Shown: piece by piece, positions 39,622 through 48,604 of the stretch
Position numbering within the stretch: the stretch's first letter is position 1
How the letters are laid out: every line of letters begins with the position of its first letter
Source: Pseudomonas sp. gcc21
GTDB lineage: Bacteria; Pseudomonadota; Gammaproteobacteria; Pseudomonadales; Pseudomonadaceae
Length of the DNA: 64,000 nt
NCBI RefSeq assembly: GCF_012844345.1
Contig: NZ_CP051625.1
Span: forward strand, 1,984,001 to 2,048,000
Direction of reading: 5' to 3'
Made by a program: the position numbers and the translations under genes
The notes under the pieces: generated by a model
Told to the model about the DNA's origin: nothing
The model's database searches: none
What the model saw: only the letters and a program-made list of their open reading frames with translations

Positions 39622-41448
39622 ATGAAATTGACCCCGCCAGGCGAGTCCGAGTACGCCGAAGACGCGGTGATCCAGCGACTGCTGGCGAACCGCAGAAATC
39701 TTCTGGTCGACTCGTCCAGCCAGTTCGGTACCGGCTTTCCCAGCGCCCGGCAACTGGCTGAAACCGTTGCCTTCGCCCCCAGACAAGGGAATATCTGGCT
39801 GTTCGGACGGCGCTACATGCTTATGCAGGGCGCGGCCTTCGGTCAGATCCGCAGAGAACTTGTTCATGGCCTCGGGCTGGAGAAAGCCAGAGGCATCTAC
39901 ACACGCACAGGCTGGCACGCCGGCGCCCGTCTCGCCGAACAGGTCGCCACGCAATGGCCTGAAGGCGACCACGACAGCCTGTTCGCCGCCGGCCCGCGGC
40001 TGAACATGCTGGAAGGCATGGTGAATGTGGAGCCGATTCGCTTCGAGATCGACAGCAGCGCGGGGAAGTTCTACGCCGAGATGTTCTGGCACAACTCCAT
40101 GGAAGCTCAGGAGCATCTCACCCACCACGGCCCAGGCAGCGAATGCGCGTGCTGGATGCAGACCGGTTTTGCCAGCGGTTATGCATCCGCCCTGCTGGGG
40201 CGAATGGTGGTTTTCAGAGAAGTCGAATGCCGGGCAAACGGTCACGCCGCCTGCCGCATCATCGGCAAGCCGGCCGAGCAGTGGACGGATATGGAGCGTG
40301 ATGCCTCCGACCCCGAGACAGATGTTTTCTTCAGCCATATCGTGCATGGCATGCCTGAACCACGGAAAAGCGGCACATCGGAAGCGCAGACGAACGCCCA
40401 GACCATGATCGGATCGTCCGCGGCTTTCGTCTCGGCGCAGAAGATGCTGCAACGTGTCGCGCCCACCCAGGCCACGGTGCTGCTTACCGGCGAATCCGGG
40501 GTGGGCAAGGAGCTGTTCGCACAGTATCTGCATCACCACAGCCCCCGAAGCCAGGGCCCACTGGTCACCCTGAACTGTGCATCGTTGCCTGAACACCTGG
40601 TTGAAGCCGAGCTGTTCGGCGCGGAACGTGGCGCCTATACCGGCGCGGACCGCACACGGTCCGGCCGTTTTGAACGCGCCAACGGCGGCACGCTATTTCT
40701 CGATGAGATCCCCTCGTTGAGCCTGGATGCCCAGGGCAAGATCCTGCGCGCACTGCAGGAAGGCGAGATCGAGCGCGTTGGAGGAGACAAGCCTATCCGA
40801 GTGAATGTACGGCTGGTCGCAGCCGCGAATGTGCAGCTGCGCGATGAAGTGAATGCCGGGCGATTCCGGGAGGATCTGTTCTACCGGCTGAACGTATATC
40901 CGATCCAGATACCCAGCCTGCGTGACCGGCGCGACGATATCCCGCAGCTGATGGAGCACTTCCTGCGGCGTTATTGTCAGCGTCACGAGCGCAACGTGAT
41001 CGGCTTTACCAGCAAGCTGGTGAATACCCTGCTCACCCACCCTTTCCCAGGCAATATCCGAGAACTGCAGAACCTCATCGAGCGGGGCGTCATCAGCTGT
41101 GAGGACGGCGAAGCGATGGACCTGCATCATATCGCGCTCAACGGCGATCTCACAGATCAGCCCGCGCTTCTGGGCCTGACCGCCGAGGGCAGACTGACTA
41201 TTCCTCCGCTCCCCTATTCTGACCTCAATGACCAAACGCACCCCAAGCAGCGCGCGCTGCATCCGGTGATTGAGCAGCTGAATGCGTTTCTCAGCGGATC
41301 CGATGGACAGCTCCAGACGTCCATCGAAGAGATCGAACAGCTACTGGTGACGCAAGCAATGAAACGCACCGCAGGCAACGTCACCGCGGCCGCGCAACTG
41401 ATCGGCATGAGTCGGGCACAGGTGAATTATCGGTTGAAGGGGAAATAG
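39622..41448 (+). CDS. XylR/DmpR-type sigma54-dependent activator of aromatic catabolism
   Basis: A 608-residue bacterial enhancer-binding protein. Residues about 15-115 are the XylR-N ligand-sensing domain and about 140-215 the V4R domain (EMFWHNSMEAQEH, GFASGYASALLG, ECRANGHAACRI). The AAA+ domain (about 262-480) has Walker A GESGVGKE (290-297), the sigma54-contact loop as GAYTGA (337-342, Tyr instead of the usual Phe) and Walker B LFLDEI. The C-terminal Fis-type helix-turn-helix (NVTAAAQLIGMSRAQVNYRL) binds DNA. Aromatic effectors, probably 4-alkylphenols, should release its ATPase to activate the divergent pch operon. The effector is inferred from context. Confidence 0.92.
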   Translation: MKLTPPGESEYAEDAVIQRLLANRRNLLVDSSSQFGTGFPSARQLAETVAFAPRQGNIWLFGRRYMLMQGAAFGQIRRELVHGLGLEKARGIYTRTGWHAGARLAEQVATQWPEGDHDSLFAAGPRLNMLEGMVNVEPIRFEIDSSAGKFYAEMFWHNSMEAQEHLTHHGPGSECACWMQTGFASGYASALLGRMVVFREVECRANGHAACRIIGKPAEQWTDMERDASDPETDVFFSHIVHGMPEPRKSGTSEAQTNAQTMIGSSAAFVSAQKMLQRVAPTQATVLLTGESGVGKELFAQYLHHHSPRSQGPLVTLNCASLPEHLVEAELFGAERGAYTGADRTRSGRFERANGGTLFLDEIPSLSLDAQGKILRALQEGEIERVGGDKPIRVNVRLVAAANVQLRDEVNAGRFREDLFYRLNVYPIQIPSLRDRRDDIPQLMEHFLRRYCQRHERNVIGFTSKLVNTLLTHPFPGNIRELQNLIERGVISCEDGEAMDLHHIALNGDLTDQPALLGLTAEGRLTIPPLPYSDLNDQTHPKQRALHPVIEQLNAFLSGSDGQLQTSIEEIEQLLVTQAMKRTAGNVTAAAQLIGMSRAQVNYRLKGK

Positions 41449-41746
41449 CGGGCTGGACGCTGGGCGACGCGGGGATTTGATTTGAGTCCTGCTACAAGCT
41501 GGCCTGTCGGCCAGCGTCGTGCCGAGGGCGACACTCCCACGGGTTATGTGCCGTGGCAGCGCTCAGGCTATATCACAGACCCAGCGCTCCAACTGTAGGA
41601 GGGGCGACCCGCCGCGATCGGCGGCCGCAGGACGCCCCGGGTTTGGTTCAAGCTGGCCTGTCGGCCAGATCGCCGCGGCGGTTCGGCGTTCCGATCGCGC
41701 CTCCCATTTGGGAAATCCGGCGTTTACGCCGTTCTTGTGGGACGCC
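41449..41746. repeat. Non-coding gap with extragenic repeat modules
   Basis: No gene. It carries CTGGCCTGTCGGCCAG twice (41501-41516, 41653-41668), GGCGACCCGCCGCGATCGGCGG, GCAGGACGCCCCGGG and, at 41662-41701, the reverse complement of the module at 24861-24900 with about three mismatches in 40. The structure is that of dispersed extragenic palindromes, here between the convergent regulator and dehydrogenase genes. Confidence 0.65.
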
Positions 41747-42835
41747 TCAAGCCAACTTAAGTATCGGCTTGACCGCCACGCCATTAGCGGAGTCTTCAAA
41801 GGCTTGATTGATTTGATCGAAGTTGTAGAACCGGACCAGCTTGTCGAATGGAAACTTCCCGGCCTTGTAAAACTCAACCAGCTTGGGAATAAACACTCGC
41901 GGCACTGAGTCACCCTCGATCACGCCGATCATGCTCTTGCCTTCGGCCATCACGTCGTTATGCACATCAATGTTCATTTCAGGCGTGACACCCACGATGG
42001 CAACGGTGCCCAGCGGCCGTAACGCATGCAGGCTCTGGCGCACGACCGGTGGCACGCCGGTGCTTTCCACCGCGTAATGCGTTCCGCCGCCAGTGATTTC
42101 CTTGATTTCCTTGACCACATCCACCTGCTTGCCATTCAGCGCATGGGTAGCGCCTAGCTCCTTTGCCAGCTCCAAGCGGCTATCGTGCACGTCGATTGCG
42201 AAAATCTGCTGGCAGCCTGCGATCTTCGCCGCCATGATCGCGCTCAAACCCACCGCGCCGCAGCCGTATATCGCGATGGAGGTGCCGAACTCAGGTTTCA
42301 GGCGATTGAGCACCGTACCGGCACCGGTCTGAATGCCACAGCCCAGGGGCCCCAGCAGGGCCAGATCCACTTCCTTGTCGACTTTCACCACATTGCGCTC
42401 ATGCGCAACGACATGCGTGCCGAAAGACGATTGCCCGAAGAAGGTAGCGAGCTCGGTGTCGCCCTGATGTAGCCGGCAGGTGCAATCGTCCATACGCCCT
42501 CCAAAGTTCAGCTCGTTAAACCGCGAGCACACGGTCGGGTGGCCCGTCAGGCAGTTCTCGCACTGACCACAATGCGCAAAGGACATCACAACATGATCGC
42601 CCGCGGCTAGGCTTGTCACGCTGTCTCCAACTTGCTCAACGATACCGGAACCTTCATGCCCCAACACGATGGGGTACGGGGAGATGCCCAGATCACGGGC
42701 TACCGCGTCGGTATGGCACACGCCAGTGGCAATCACCTTGATCAGCACTTCATTCGATTTGGGTGCGGAAAGCGATACCTCTTCGATGGCGAACTCATCG
42801 CCCTGAGCATGGGTGACTGCGGCTTGGATTTTCAT
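41747..42835 (-). CDS. Aryl-alcohol dehydrogenase (XylB-like, zinc MDR family)
   Basis: A 362-residue NAD-dependent alcohol dehydrogenase. Catalytic zinc ligands lie in GVCHTDAVARD, GHEGSG and PLGCGIQTG; the structural-zinc cysteines are CGQCENC and C in PTVCSRF; the cofactor site is AIYGCGAVGLSA. It closely resembles benzyl-alcohol (XylB) and coniferyl-type alcohol dehydrogenases. Beside the cresol operon it would oxidise 4-hydroxybenzyl or vanillyl alcohols to aldehydes for PchA. Start at 42835 with GGAG upstream. It is convergent to the regulator, with its own promoter region (42836-43159), in which no gene is seen. Confidence 0.88.
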   Translation of the reverse strand: MKIQAAVTHAQGDEFAIEEVSLSAPKSNEVLIKVIATGVCHTDAVARDLGISPYPIVLGHEGSGIVEQVGDSVTSLAAGDHVVMSFAHCGQCENCLTGHPTVCSRFNELNFGGRMDDCTCRLHQGDTELATFFGQSSFGTHVVAHERNVVKVDKEVDLALLGPLGCGIQTGAGTVLNRLKPEFGTSIAIYGCGAVGLSAIMAAKIAGCQQIFAIDVHDSRLELAKELGATHALNGKQVDVVKEIKEITGGGTHYAVESTGVPPVVRQSLHALRPLGTVAIVGVTPEMNIDVHNDVMAEGKSMIGVIEGDSVPRVFIPKLVEFYKAGKFPFDKLVRFYNFDQINQAFEDSANGVAVKPILKLA

Positions 42836-43159
42836 TTCAACTAACTCCGGATGTTCAGATTGTGTGAAGAACGACGCCCACCTTTGCAATGATCGGACCA
42901 GCTCAGTTTAGCCCGCATGCAGGAAGCCGCCAGCAGAGCGCGGAGGGAACCCAGGGAGTGGTACCGTCTCTAGCCCGGTGAACATAGTGACCGGCGCCAC
43001 GGCGCAAAATCCGAGCCGGAGCGCAGCAAACACATCCATCTTTTCGATAATTACGTCGTAAATATCGCCCTTTTTATATCGGATTAGCTGCCCGATAATT
43101 TCCACAGTCTTATTCAGTTCCGTCAGCAGAATCCAACCGACAATAGGAGATGCATATTT

Positions 43160-43711
43160 ATGAGTACTTACCATCTGGCTGTGATCGTGGGCAGTAACCG
43201 CCGCGAATCAACCAACCGTCAGCTAGCCCAGGCGATGGTCAAACTGCTGCCAGGCAACGTTGCGGTCAGCTATCCGCAGATTGATGATCTGCCGTTATAC
43301 AACCTCGACCTGGAAGGCGAGCGCCCAGCCAGCGTGAACCGGTTTACCGACGAGATCCGTGCAGCCGATGCCGTGTTGATTGTCACGCCGGAACACAACA
43401 GATCACTCCCGGCGGTGTTGAAGAACGCGATTGACTGGGGTTCCAAGCCAATGGACAAGAACGTCTGGTTTGATAAACCCGTTGCCATCACTGGCGCATC
43501 ACCAGGCGCAATGGGCACCGCACTGGCGCAGCAGCATCTGCGCCAGATCATGGGCATTCTCGGCTCGGTGGTATTGGGAGGCGAAGCCTATCTGCAATTC
43601 CGCCCCGGTCTGATTACTGATAACGGCGAGATCGGCGAAGACAGCCATCAGTTCCTGAAAAGCTACATGGACCGCTTCGTTAGCTTGATCGAGAAGTTGA
43701 CACAACGATAA
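43160..43711 (+). CDS. NADPH-dependent FMN reductase (ChrR/azoreductase family)
   Basis: A 183-residue flavodoxin-like protein. The FMN phosphate loop is VGSNRRESTNRQLAQ and the second FMN contact TPEHNRSLPAVLKNAIDW, both typical of the NADPH-dependent FMN/quinone reductase family (ChrR, ArsH-like). Such enzymes reduce quinones, chromate or azo dyes by two electrons and limit oxidative stress, reasonable beside an aromatic catabolic cluster, though no operon link exists. GGAG lies upstream of the start. Confidence 0.88.
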   Translation: MSTYHLAVIVGSNRRESTNRQLAQAMVKLLPGNVAVSYPQIDDLPLYNLDLEGERPASVNRFTDEIRAADAVLIVTPEHNRSLPAVLKNAIDWGSKPMDKNVWFDKPVAITGASPGAMGTALAQQHLRQIMGILGSVVLGGEAYLQFRPGLITDNGEIGEDSHQFLKSYMDRFVSLIEKLTQR

Positions 43712-43782
43712 GCGAAACCAACGCTACGCCGCATCCCGTTGGGCATGCGGCGGCACATGCCTGGCGCGCTGCCCCTATAAGC

Positions 43783-44754
43783 TCAACATCTCGCCCCTCG
43801 GCATTGCAACGCATTGAAGTCATACACAGCGGAGTGGCCCGGATCGCCTTCGGGTAACGGGACACCTTGCGGGACGAGAAAGACCGCGGAATGGGCACCG
43901 AACAAGCCGGCCGGATAGGTGAACTGCTTGAGCACAACATACGCCTTGTGCAGGCCTGGTGCCGCGGGCCTGGGGATGCCTTCGCCGGCGACAGGGGGAA
44001 CATCCAGCGCCGGCGAATTGGCAACAACTGCGTCAACCCAGGCATTGACATCTGCCGTCGTCGCGGGCCGAAGCACACCCTTGGTGATTGCACTATCAAT
44101 ACCGGGCTGCCCCGCCAAAGGCGCATCTGCATCCCTGAAGCTCGACGGCGAAACCTCAGCGGACGTAACCAGAGCAGTTCCCTGCTCGAGCGGTTCACCA
44201 ATAACGATAGCGCCCGACTTATCGCCGGGATAGACGAGATCCACCGGTGCGCCAAACAACTTCCGGGAAAGCGGGTTAAGCGCGGTGTTCCGGCCCTTGC
44301 CGATATAAACGTAACCGCAGGGGCCACGGTTGTGATAGCTGCTGTTAAATACCGGAACAGTGCTGGCGAGCCCTGCAATAGCCTGCCGGTGGTAGCCTGA
44401 TACCAGTACCGCGACGATCTCGGTACCCTGCGTCCAACCTAGATTCCAGACGGTCGGCTCATACGCGCCGAGGATCAGCGCAACCGGGCGCGACGGGCTG
44501 TTCACCGCAACATCAAACCGGGTCGCTGCGTGCCCGCTCTGGTCAATCTGAAAATCAAGCGCCCGCCCCGCATAGGCTCCCGCTGCATACACCAACAGAT
44601 CGGCAGGCAGCTCCAGATCCTCAAATGCACAGCTGACAGGACCTGCCTTGGCTTGCGCAGACTGCGGAGGAATCTCGAAGTCAAAAGCCTTGAGCTGATC
44701 CGCTGCGACCGTGCCAGACAACAGACACGCCAGCACTATTGAAATCCGTTTCAT
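43783..44754 (-). CDS. Secreted protein of unknown function
   Basis: A 323-residue protein with a short cleavable signal (MKRISIVLACLLSGTVAA-DQ). AAGGAAAA precedes the start at 44754. It has a few cysteines (VSCAFEDLE, RGPCGYVYIG and a CRGARC end) that may form disulfides in the periplasm. It has alternating hydrophobic strands, GYHRQAIAGLAS, and a C-terminal FLVPQGVPLPEGDPGHSAVYDF. No domain is recognised. It is transcribed alone between the FMN reductase and emrE genes; no function is proposed. Confidence 0.75.
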   Translation of the reverse strand: MKRISIVLACLLSGTVAADQLKAFDFEIPPQSAQAKAGPVSCAFEDLELPADLLVYAAGAYAGRALDFQIDQSGHAATRFDVAVNSPSRPVALILGAYEPTVWNLGWTQGTEIVAVLVSGYHRQAIAGLASTVPVFNSSYHNRGPCGYVYIGKGRNTALNPLSRKLFGAPVDLVYPGDKSGAIVIGEPLEQGTALVTSAEVSPSSFRDADAPLAGQPGIDSAITKGVLRPATTADVNAWVDAVVANSPALDVPPVAGEGIPRPAAPGLHKAYVVLKQFTYPAGLFGAHSAVFLVPQGVPLPEGDPGHSAVYDFNALQCRGARC

Positions 44755-44880
44755 GATTTTCCTTATTGATAACTCGCAGTCATTGCGCTGCAAACATATC
44801 GCAAAGCCAAGCTACAACCAAACTACCTGCGTCATCCCACCTCGGGCCGATAGCCTTTTGGGAGCCGGTTCATTTGCGGA

Positions 44881-45210
44881 TTACACCACCGCCTTGGAGA
44901 ACACGTTCAACACAATCACACCGGCGATGATCAAGCCCATGCCAACAAGCGCTGGCGGGTCCAATTTCTGGCCAAACAACAACCAGGCGACCGCCGTAAT
45001 AAGCACTATGCCCGCGCCCGACCAGACGGCGTAGGCAATGCCCACCGGGATTGTGCGCAGCGTCAGCGCTAATAGGTAAAAAGCAATGCCGTAACCGACT
45101 ACAACCAGCACTGATGGCCAGGGCTTGCTGAACCCGGCGCTCGCTTTCAGTGCCGTGGTCCCGATTACTTCGGCAACAATTGCAACGGTCAGGAATATCC
45201 AGCTTTTCAT
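44881..45210 (-). CDS. emrE: Small multidrug resistance exporter, EmrE type
   Basis: A 109-residue four-helix inner-membrane protein of the SMR family. The essential proton/drug-binding Glu is at position 14 ([12 protein letters not shown]), as in E. coli EmrE, and the family segments [18 protein letters not shown] and [13 protein letters not shown] are conserved. It should export quaternary ammonium and other cationic compounds in exchange for protons. The start at 45210 gives the family length. Confidence 0.92.
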   Translation of the reverse strand: MKSWIFLTVAIVAEVIGTTALKASAGFSKPWPSVLVVVGYGIAFYLLALTLRTIPVGIAYAVWSGAGIVLITAVAWLLFGQKLDPPALVGMGLIIAGVIVLNVFSKAVV

Positions 45211-45292
45211 CGGTTCGCACTCACAGGAAGACACCGAAGGATGATAGCAGCGCGCTTTCCTATACGGCACATGCGCTTCGGCGCGTTCGGAG

Positions 45293-45328
45293 CAAAAAAA
45301 GACGCCGGCTCGAGAGCGAAGCCGGCGT
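45293..45328 (-). terminator. Terminator of the TorF-like porin gene
   Basis: ACGCCGGCT, TCGCTCTCG, AGCCGGCGT on the minus strand followed by CTTTTTTTG: a strong rho-independent terminator 43 bases after the stop. Confidence 0.92.
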
Positions 45329-45370
45329 AAATGCAGTCGATGAATTTCAGGCGTGTCAGACGCCCGCGAA

Positions 45371-46069
45371 TCAGAGGGTCTTGGATACCGCGAACGTTAC
45401 GTTTGAATCGCAGTTACCATCGCAACCGCCATCAATATCGGTGTTGGAGTACATCAGAGCCAGATCAAGACCCAGTACCTGCTTGCCGAGACTTACTGCC
45501 CAGTCGCTGTAATTATCGGCGTCACTGTCGTTGGCGTCTGCGTAACCATAGTGCAAACCAAGGCCGAGGTCATAGGGGAGACTGAACCCGTAATCAAGGA
45601 AATAATAAAGCGGCTCCGGGTCGAGATCGTACGCATACTTCACACCTGCGTTGAAGCCGTAAAATCCGAGGCTGCCAATGACTTCATCGACGTCCCAGGA
45701 ACTGTTTCCCGGATAGGTATAAGTGGCCCACTGGATGTCGTAACTAACGTTATCGGTGATGTCACCGCCGTAACCGACGTAATAGTCTATTTCAATACTC
45801 GCACCATCGAAGCCATCCTCCGAGCCGTCAATGTTGGATGCCCAGGCGCCAATGTACAGACCGCTTTCATGGGCGATATCCAGACTGCCCTGAACGGCGC
45901 CAGCACCATCAGTTTGGGACTGGCCCCGCCATATGTAATCGCTGGCAAGCGTAGCAGTCATGCTTACATCGAGTTCGCCGAGTGCAGTATCAAAGGCTTC
46001 AGCCTGGGAAACGCTGGCAAAACCAATCGCGCTGGTAGCGGCAACGACAACGGCAAGTTTTTTCATCAT
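45371..46069 (-). CDS. TorF-family putative outer-membrane porin
   Basis: A 232-residue protein with a signal peptide ([16 protein letters not shown], cleavage near SQA-EA) and a series of amphipathic beta strands ([54 protein letters not shown]). The DYIWRG segment marks the TorF/Gcw_chp family of small outer-membrane barrels, thought to be porins. Acidic Asp-rich loops are frequent. The start at 46069 has GGAG eight bases upstream. The 330 bases upstream, to 46401, hold no gene. Confidence 0.88.
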   Translation of the reverse strand: MMKKLAVVVAATSAIGFASVSQAEAFDTALGELDVSMTATLASDYIWRGQSQTDGAGAVQGSLDIAHESGLYIGAWASNIDGSEDGFDGASIEIDYYVGYGGDITDNVSYDIQWATYTYPGNSSWDVDEVIGSLGFYGFNAGVKYAYDLDPEPLYYFLDYGFSLPYDLGLGLHYGYADANDSDADNYSDWAVSLGKQVLGLDLALMYSNTDIDGGCDGNCDSNVTFAVSKTL

Positions 46070-46401
46070 GCGGTAGTACTCCATGTTTGCTAAATCCAAT
46101 TTGCGAAGAAGAAGAAGTTGGTATGGAGTACTTAGCATTAAGCTTGCCAATCTATAAAAACGCTTGACTATCAATTAGTTACATCAGTAAAACCATCTCG
46201 ACGTCCAGTCGACCGACCTCGCCGTTGCGTTTAAATGGTGCACCAGGGTTTCGCCTTGGTGCAAAGTGCCATTACTGACTGAAGAATTATCAGCCGACTC
46301 ACTTCGTCCGCCCTCGACCGAACCAAAGCGATAGCGCACCGCTGACTTAGCTGACCGCAGCTACACTAGAGAGCCGAACCAACGAAACGATAGAGGAAGC
46401 C

Positions 46402-46758
46402 ATGAAAGAGACCGGAAAAATCGACTATGTTGAACTGCCCTCACGCGACCTTGCAGTGACCAAGAGTTTTTTCCGTTCGGCATTCGGATGGACATTCATC
46501 GATTACGGACCTGATTACATCGCGGTTGAAAATGCCGGATTGGACGGCGGGTTTTTCAGGTCAGATAAAATAGCCACTACCGAGAATGGAAGTGTGCTGG
46601 TGGTGCTTAACAGCACTGACCTTGCGGATTCTGTTCGAAAGGTAAAACACTGTGGTGGGGTGATTCTCCAGGACATATTCGACTTCCCAGGAGGCAAGCG
46701 ATTTCATTTCGCAGACCCTAACGGGAATGAATATGCTGTCTGGTCTGATAATAGTTAG
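46402..46758 (+). CDS. VOC/glyoxalase-fold family protein
   Basis: A 118-residue single vicinal-oxygen-chelate domain with two beta-alpha-beta-beta-beta halves (IDYVELPSRDLAVTKSFFRSAFGW, DGGFFR, SVLVVLNSTDLADSVRKV, FHFADPNGNEYAVWS). The C-terminal DPNGNEYAVW, bearing the usual Glu metal ligand, is conserved. Function within the superfamily (lyase, resistance, dioxygenase) cannot be assigned. Followed by a hairpin terminator. Confidence 0.85.
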   Translation: MKETGKIDYVELPSRDLAVTKSFFRSAFGWTFIDYGPDYIAVENAGLDGGFFRSDKIATTENGSVLVVLNSTDLADSVRKVKHCGGVILQDIFDFPGGKRFHFADPNGNEYAVWSDNS

Positions 46759-46783
46759 AAAGGGCGACGTCGACGCCCTTTTC
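46759..46783 (+). terminator. Terminator of the VOC-family gene
   Basis: AAAGGGCG, ACGTCGA, CGCCCTTTTC: a short rho-independent hairpin right at the stop codon, convergent with mscL. Confidence 0.75.
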
Positions 46784-46834
46784 TCGTGGCTTGAGCCGGC
46801 GTTGTCCACTGGAGCCAGGCTCAAGCCTTCGCTA

Positions 46835-47248
46835 TCAGGGCTTATTGACCTGGCGCTGCAAAAGATCTCGGATATCCGTCAGCAGAAGTTCTTCAGTGCT
46901 GGGTGCAGGCGGGGCATCGGGTACTTCTTCTTCCTTGCGCTTCAGACTATTCATCACCTTGATCGCGACGAAAATCGCTGCAGCGATGATCAGAAAATCC
47001 ACAACGCTTTGAATGAAGGCACCATAGCCTATCGTGACCGCAGCAAGATCACCCTGCGCCTCCCGCAAGACGATAGCCAGATCACTGAAATCCACCCCAC
47101 CTATCAGCATCCCCAACGGCGGCATGACGATATTATCCACGAAGGATGACACCACCTTGCCGAACGCAGCACCAATGATGATACCCACGGCCATATCAAT
47201 AACGTTGCCGCGCATCGCGAAGGCTTTAAACTCTTGAACAAAACTCAT
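46835..47248 (-). CDS. mscL: Large-conductance mechanosensitive channel
   Basis: A 137-residue homopentameric inner-membrane channel that opens under membrane tension to release solutes on osmotic downshock. N-terminal [27 protein letters not shown] forms S1 and TM1; TM2 is [20 protein letters not shown]; the C-terminal helix LLTDIRDLL forms the cytoplasmic bundle. The start at 47248 gives the family N-terminus. Confidence 0.96.
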   Translation of the reverse strand: MSFVQEFKAFAMRGNVIDMAVGIIIGAAFGKVVSSFVDNIVMPPLGMLIGGVDFSDLAIVLREAQGDLAAVTIGYGAFIQSVVDFLIIAAAIFVAIKVMNSLKRKEEEVPDAPPAPSTEELLLTDIRDLLQRQVNKP

Positions 47249-47425
47249 ATCTTTTTTTCTCCGATATCGCCGAGACGGCTGGTAGTAATCTGATTGCTTC
47301 GTGTGCTTAATGCAACGACTTAGCATTCAGAAAGGAGAATAGCTGATATCGGATAGCATGTGAGAAAGCAGGTTTGACAAGCCCAGGCTACTCCAGCACG
47401 TGCTCTGGAGCAGCCATCGAATGCT

Positions 47426-48529
47426 TTAGTATTCCAAGCGAGCCGTTAGCTGAAGAACCAGAGCCTTGGCTTTTTCCCAATCTGTATCGTCTGAAGCCAG
47501 CATGAATTCGAAATACCTGCTTTTCAGCCCGACGCCAGCTGATTCGGACTGAAAATCATAACTGTATTGCACCGTAGCGTGACGCAGGTGCCAGTTTACT
47601 GCCACAGAGGGAAAGAGATGGTCGTCGTATGCAAAAACAGCGCTCTCTAAACTCCAGTTCGGATTCAGCCTATACAGTGCGCCAAGCGTATATCGGCTCG
47701 GGAGCTCCTGGGTGTGATTGCGGTAACCATTTATTCCCTTCACAGCAGGGCGAAACGTGAGCGATCCATCGGGACGGTAACTCGCACGATCAGTAGCGGC
47801 TGAAGCTTCCGTGTAGGTCAGGTTTTTCCAGCGAATGCGCGAATAGACATCACGCCCGCGTATGTAGGTGCTCAAGTGTTCGGTGATGTGCCAATCGATA
47901 TCGAAATCCGCGGCAAAACCGCGTCCTTTGACAGATTCAGTCGGCCTGTCCAATAAAAGGTCTTCGGAATAACCGTAATCCAAATCGAGTTTTCCGCTAT
48001 AGCCACCGGCTTGCGTATCCACATAGCCGCTAAGGACGCCATCCTGCATCTCCGAAGCGGTGAGATAATTCAATCTGACTCGAGCGCTCAGGGATGGTGA
48101 GAATTCGTAACGGTAGCCAATTCCTACACCGCTTGAGCGCAGATGATTAGCACGCAGATGTACATCATATCGACGCCCTTTCTTCACTGGGAGGTCGTTG
48201 GCGTCCTGATAAAGGATGTCGGCCGTGTTTTCATCGAACTGCAGGTAATAATCGTAGCGCCAAAAAAAAGCTAGTTCGAAGCCGTTCCAAATTTGCCCCA
48301 CTTCCAGCTGGTTATGTGTGAACGCAAAGTCGCCTGAATCGATAGGTTTACCTTCCAGCCCATCAACCATCTGTTTGATTGGAGCTATTTCACTATAGGT
48401 TTTACTGTCTATGCTTGCGTACGTTTGAAATCGAGAATCCGCGTAAACTGGCGCGAACTGAATACAGGTTGAAGCCGCGGCGAGGCAGATGATGCGAGAT
48501 AAGTGCTGCACAGTGGAATCCTGACACAT
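47426..48529 (-). CDS. Outer-membrane beta-barrel protein, partner of the adjacent lipoprotein
   Basis: A 367-residue protein with a signal peptide (IICLAAASTCIQFAPVYA-DS) and many alternating amphipathic strands (GFELAFFWRYDYYLQF, GVGIGYRYEFSPSLSARVRLNYL, HATVQYSYDF). It ends LQLTARLEY, with hydrophobics at alternate positions and a terminal aromatic, as recognised by the Bam complex. No family is recognised. It follows the large lipoprotein gene by 75 bases, with a hairpin between, so the two are probably an operon in which this gene is expressed at a lower level. The start could be 48529 or slightly downstream. Confidence 0.75.
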   Translation of the reverse strand: MCQDSTVQHLSRIICLAAASTCIQFAPVYADSRFQTYASIDSKTYSEIAPIKQMVDGLEGKPIDSGDFAFTHNQLEVGQIWNGFELAFFWRYDYYLQFDENTADILYQDANDLPVKKGRRYDVHLRANHLRSSGVGIGYRYEFSPSLSARVRLNYLTASEMQDGVLSGYVDTQAGGYSGKLDLDYGYSEDLLLDRPTESVKGRGFAADFDIDWHITEHLSTYIRGRDVYSRIRWKNLTYTEASAATDRASYRPDGSLTFRPAVKGINGYRNHTQELPSRYTLGALYRLNPNWSLESAVFAYDDHLFPSVAVNWHLRHATVQYSYDFQSESAGVGLKSRYFEFMLASDDTDWEKAKALVLQLTARLEY

Positions 48530-48556
48530 GTATTTTGAGGGGAGAGCTCGAATAAT

Positions 48557-48583
48557 GAAAAAAGGGGAAGCCAGGCTCCCCCT
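48557..48583 (-). terminator. Attenuator-like hairpin between lipoprotein and barrel genes
   Basis: On the minus strand AGGGGGAGCC pairs with GGCTTCCCCT (one mismatch), followed by TTTTTTCATT. A partial terminator inside the two-gene unit. Confidence 0.7.
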
Positions 48584-48604
48584 TCATAAAGTTCAGAGCC
48601 GTTA

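Noticed and set aside
42908..43174. 88-codon minus-strand frame upstream of the FMN reductase
   Set aside because: No Shine-Dalgarno or family; it overlaps the start of the FMN reductase gene and covers what is probably the promoter region.
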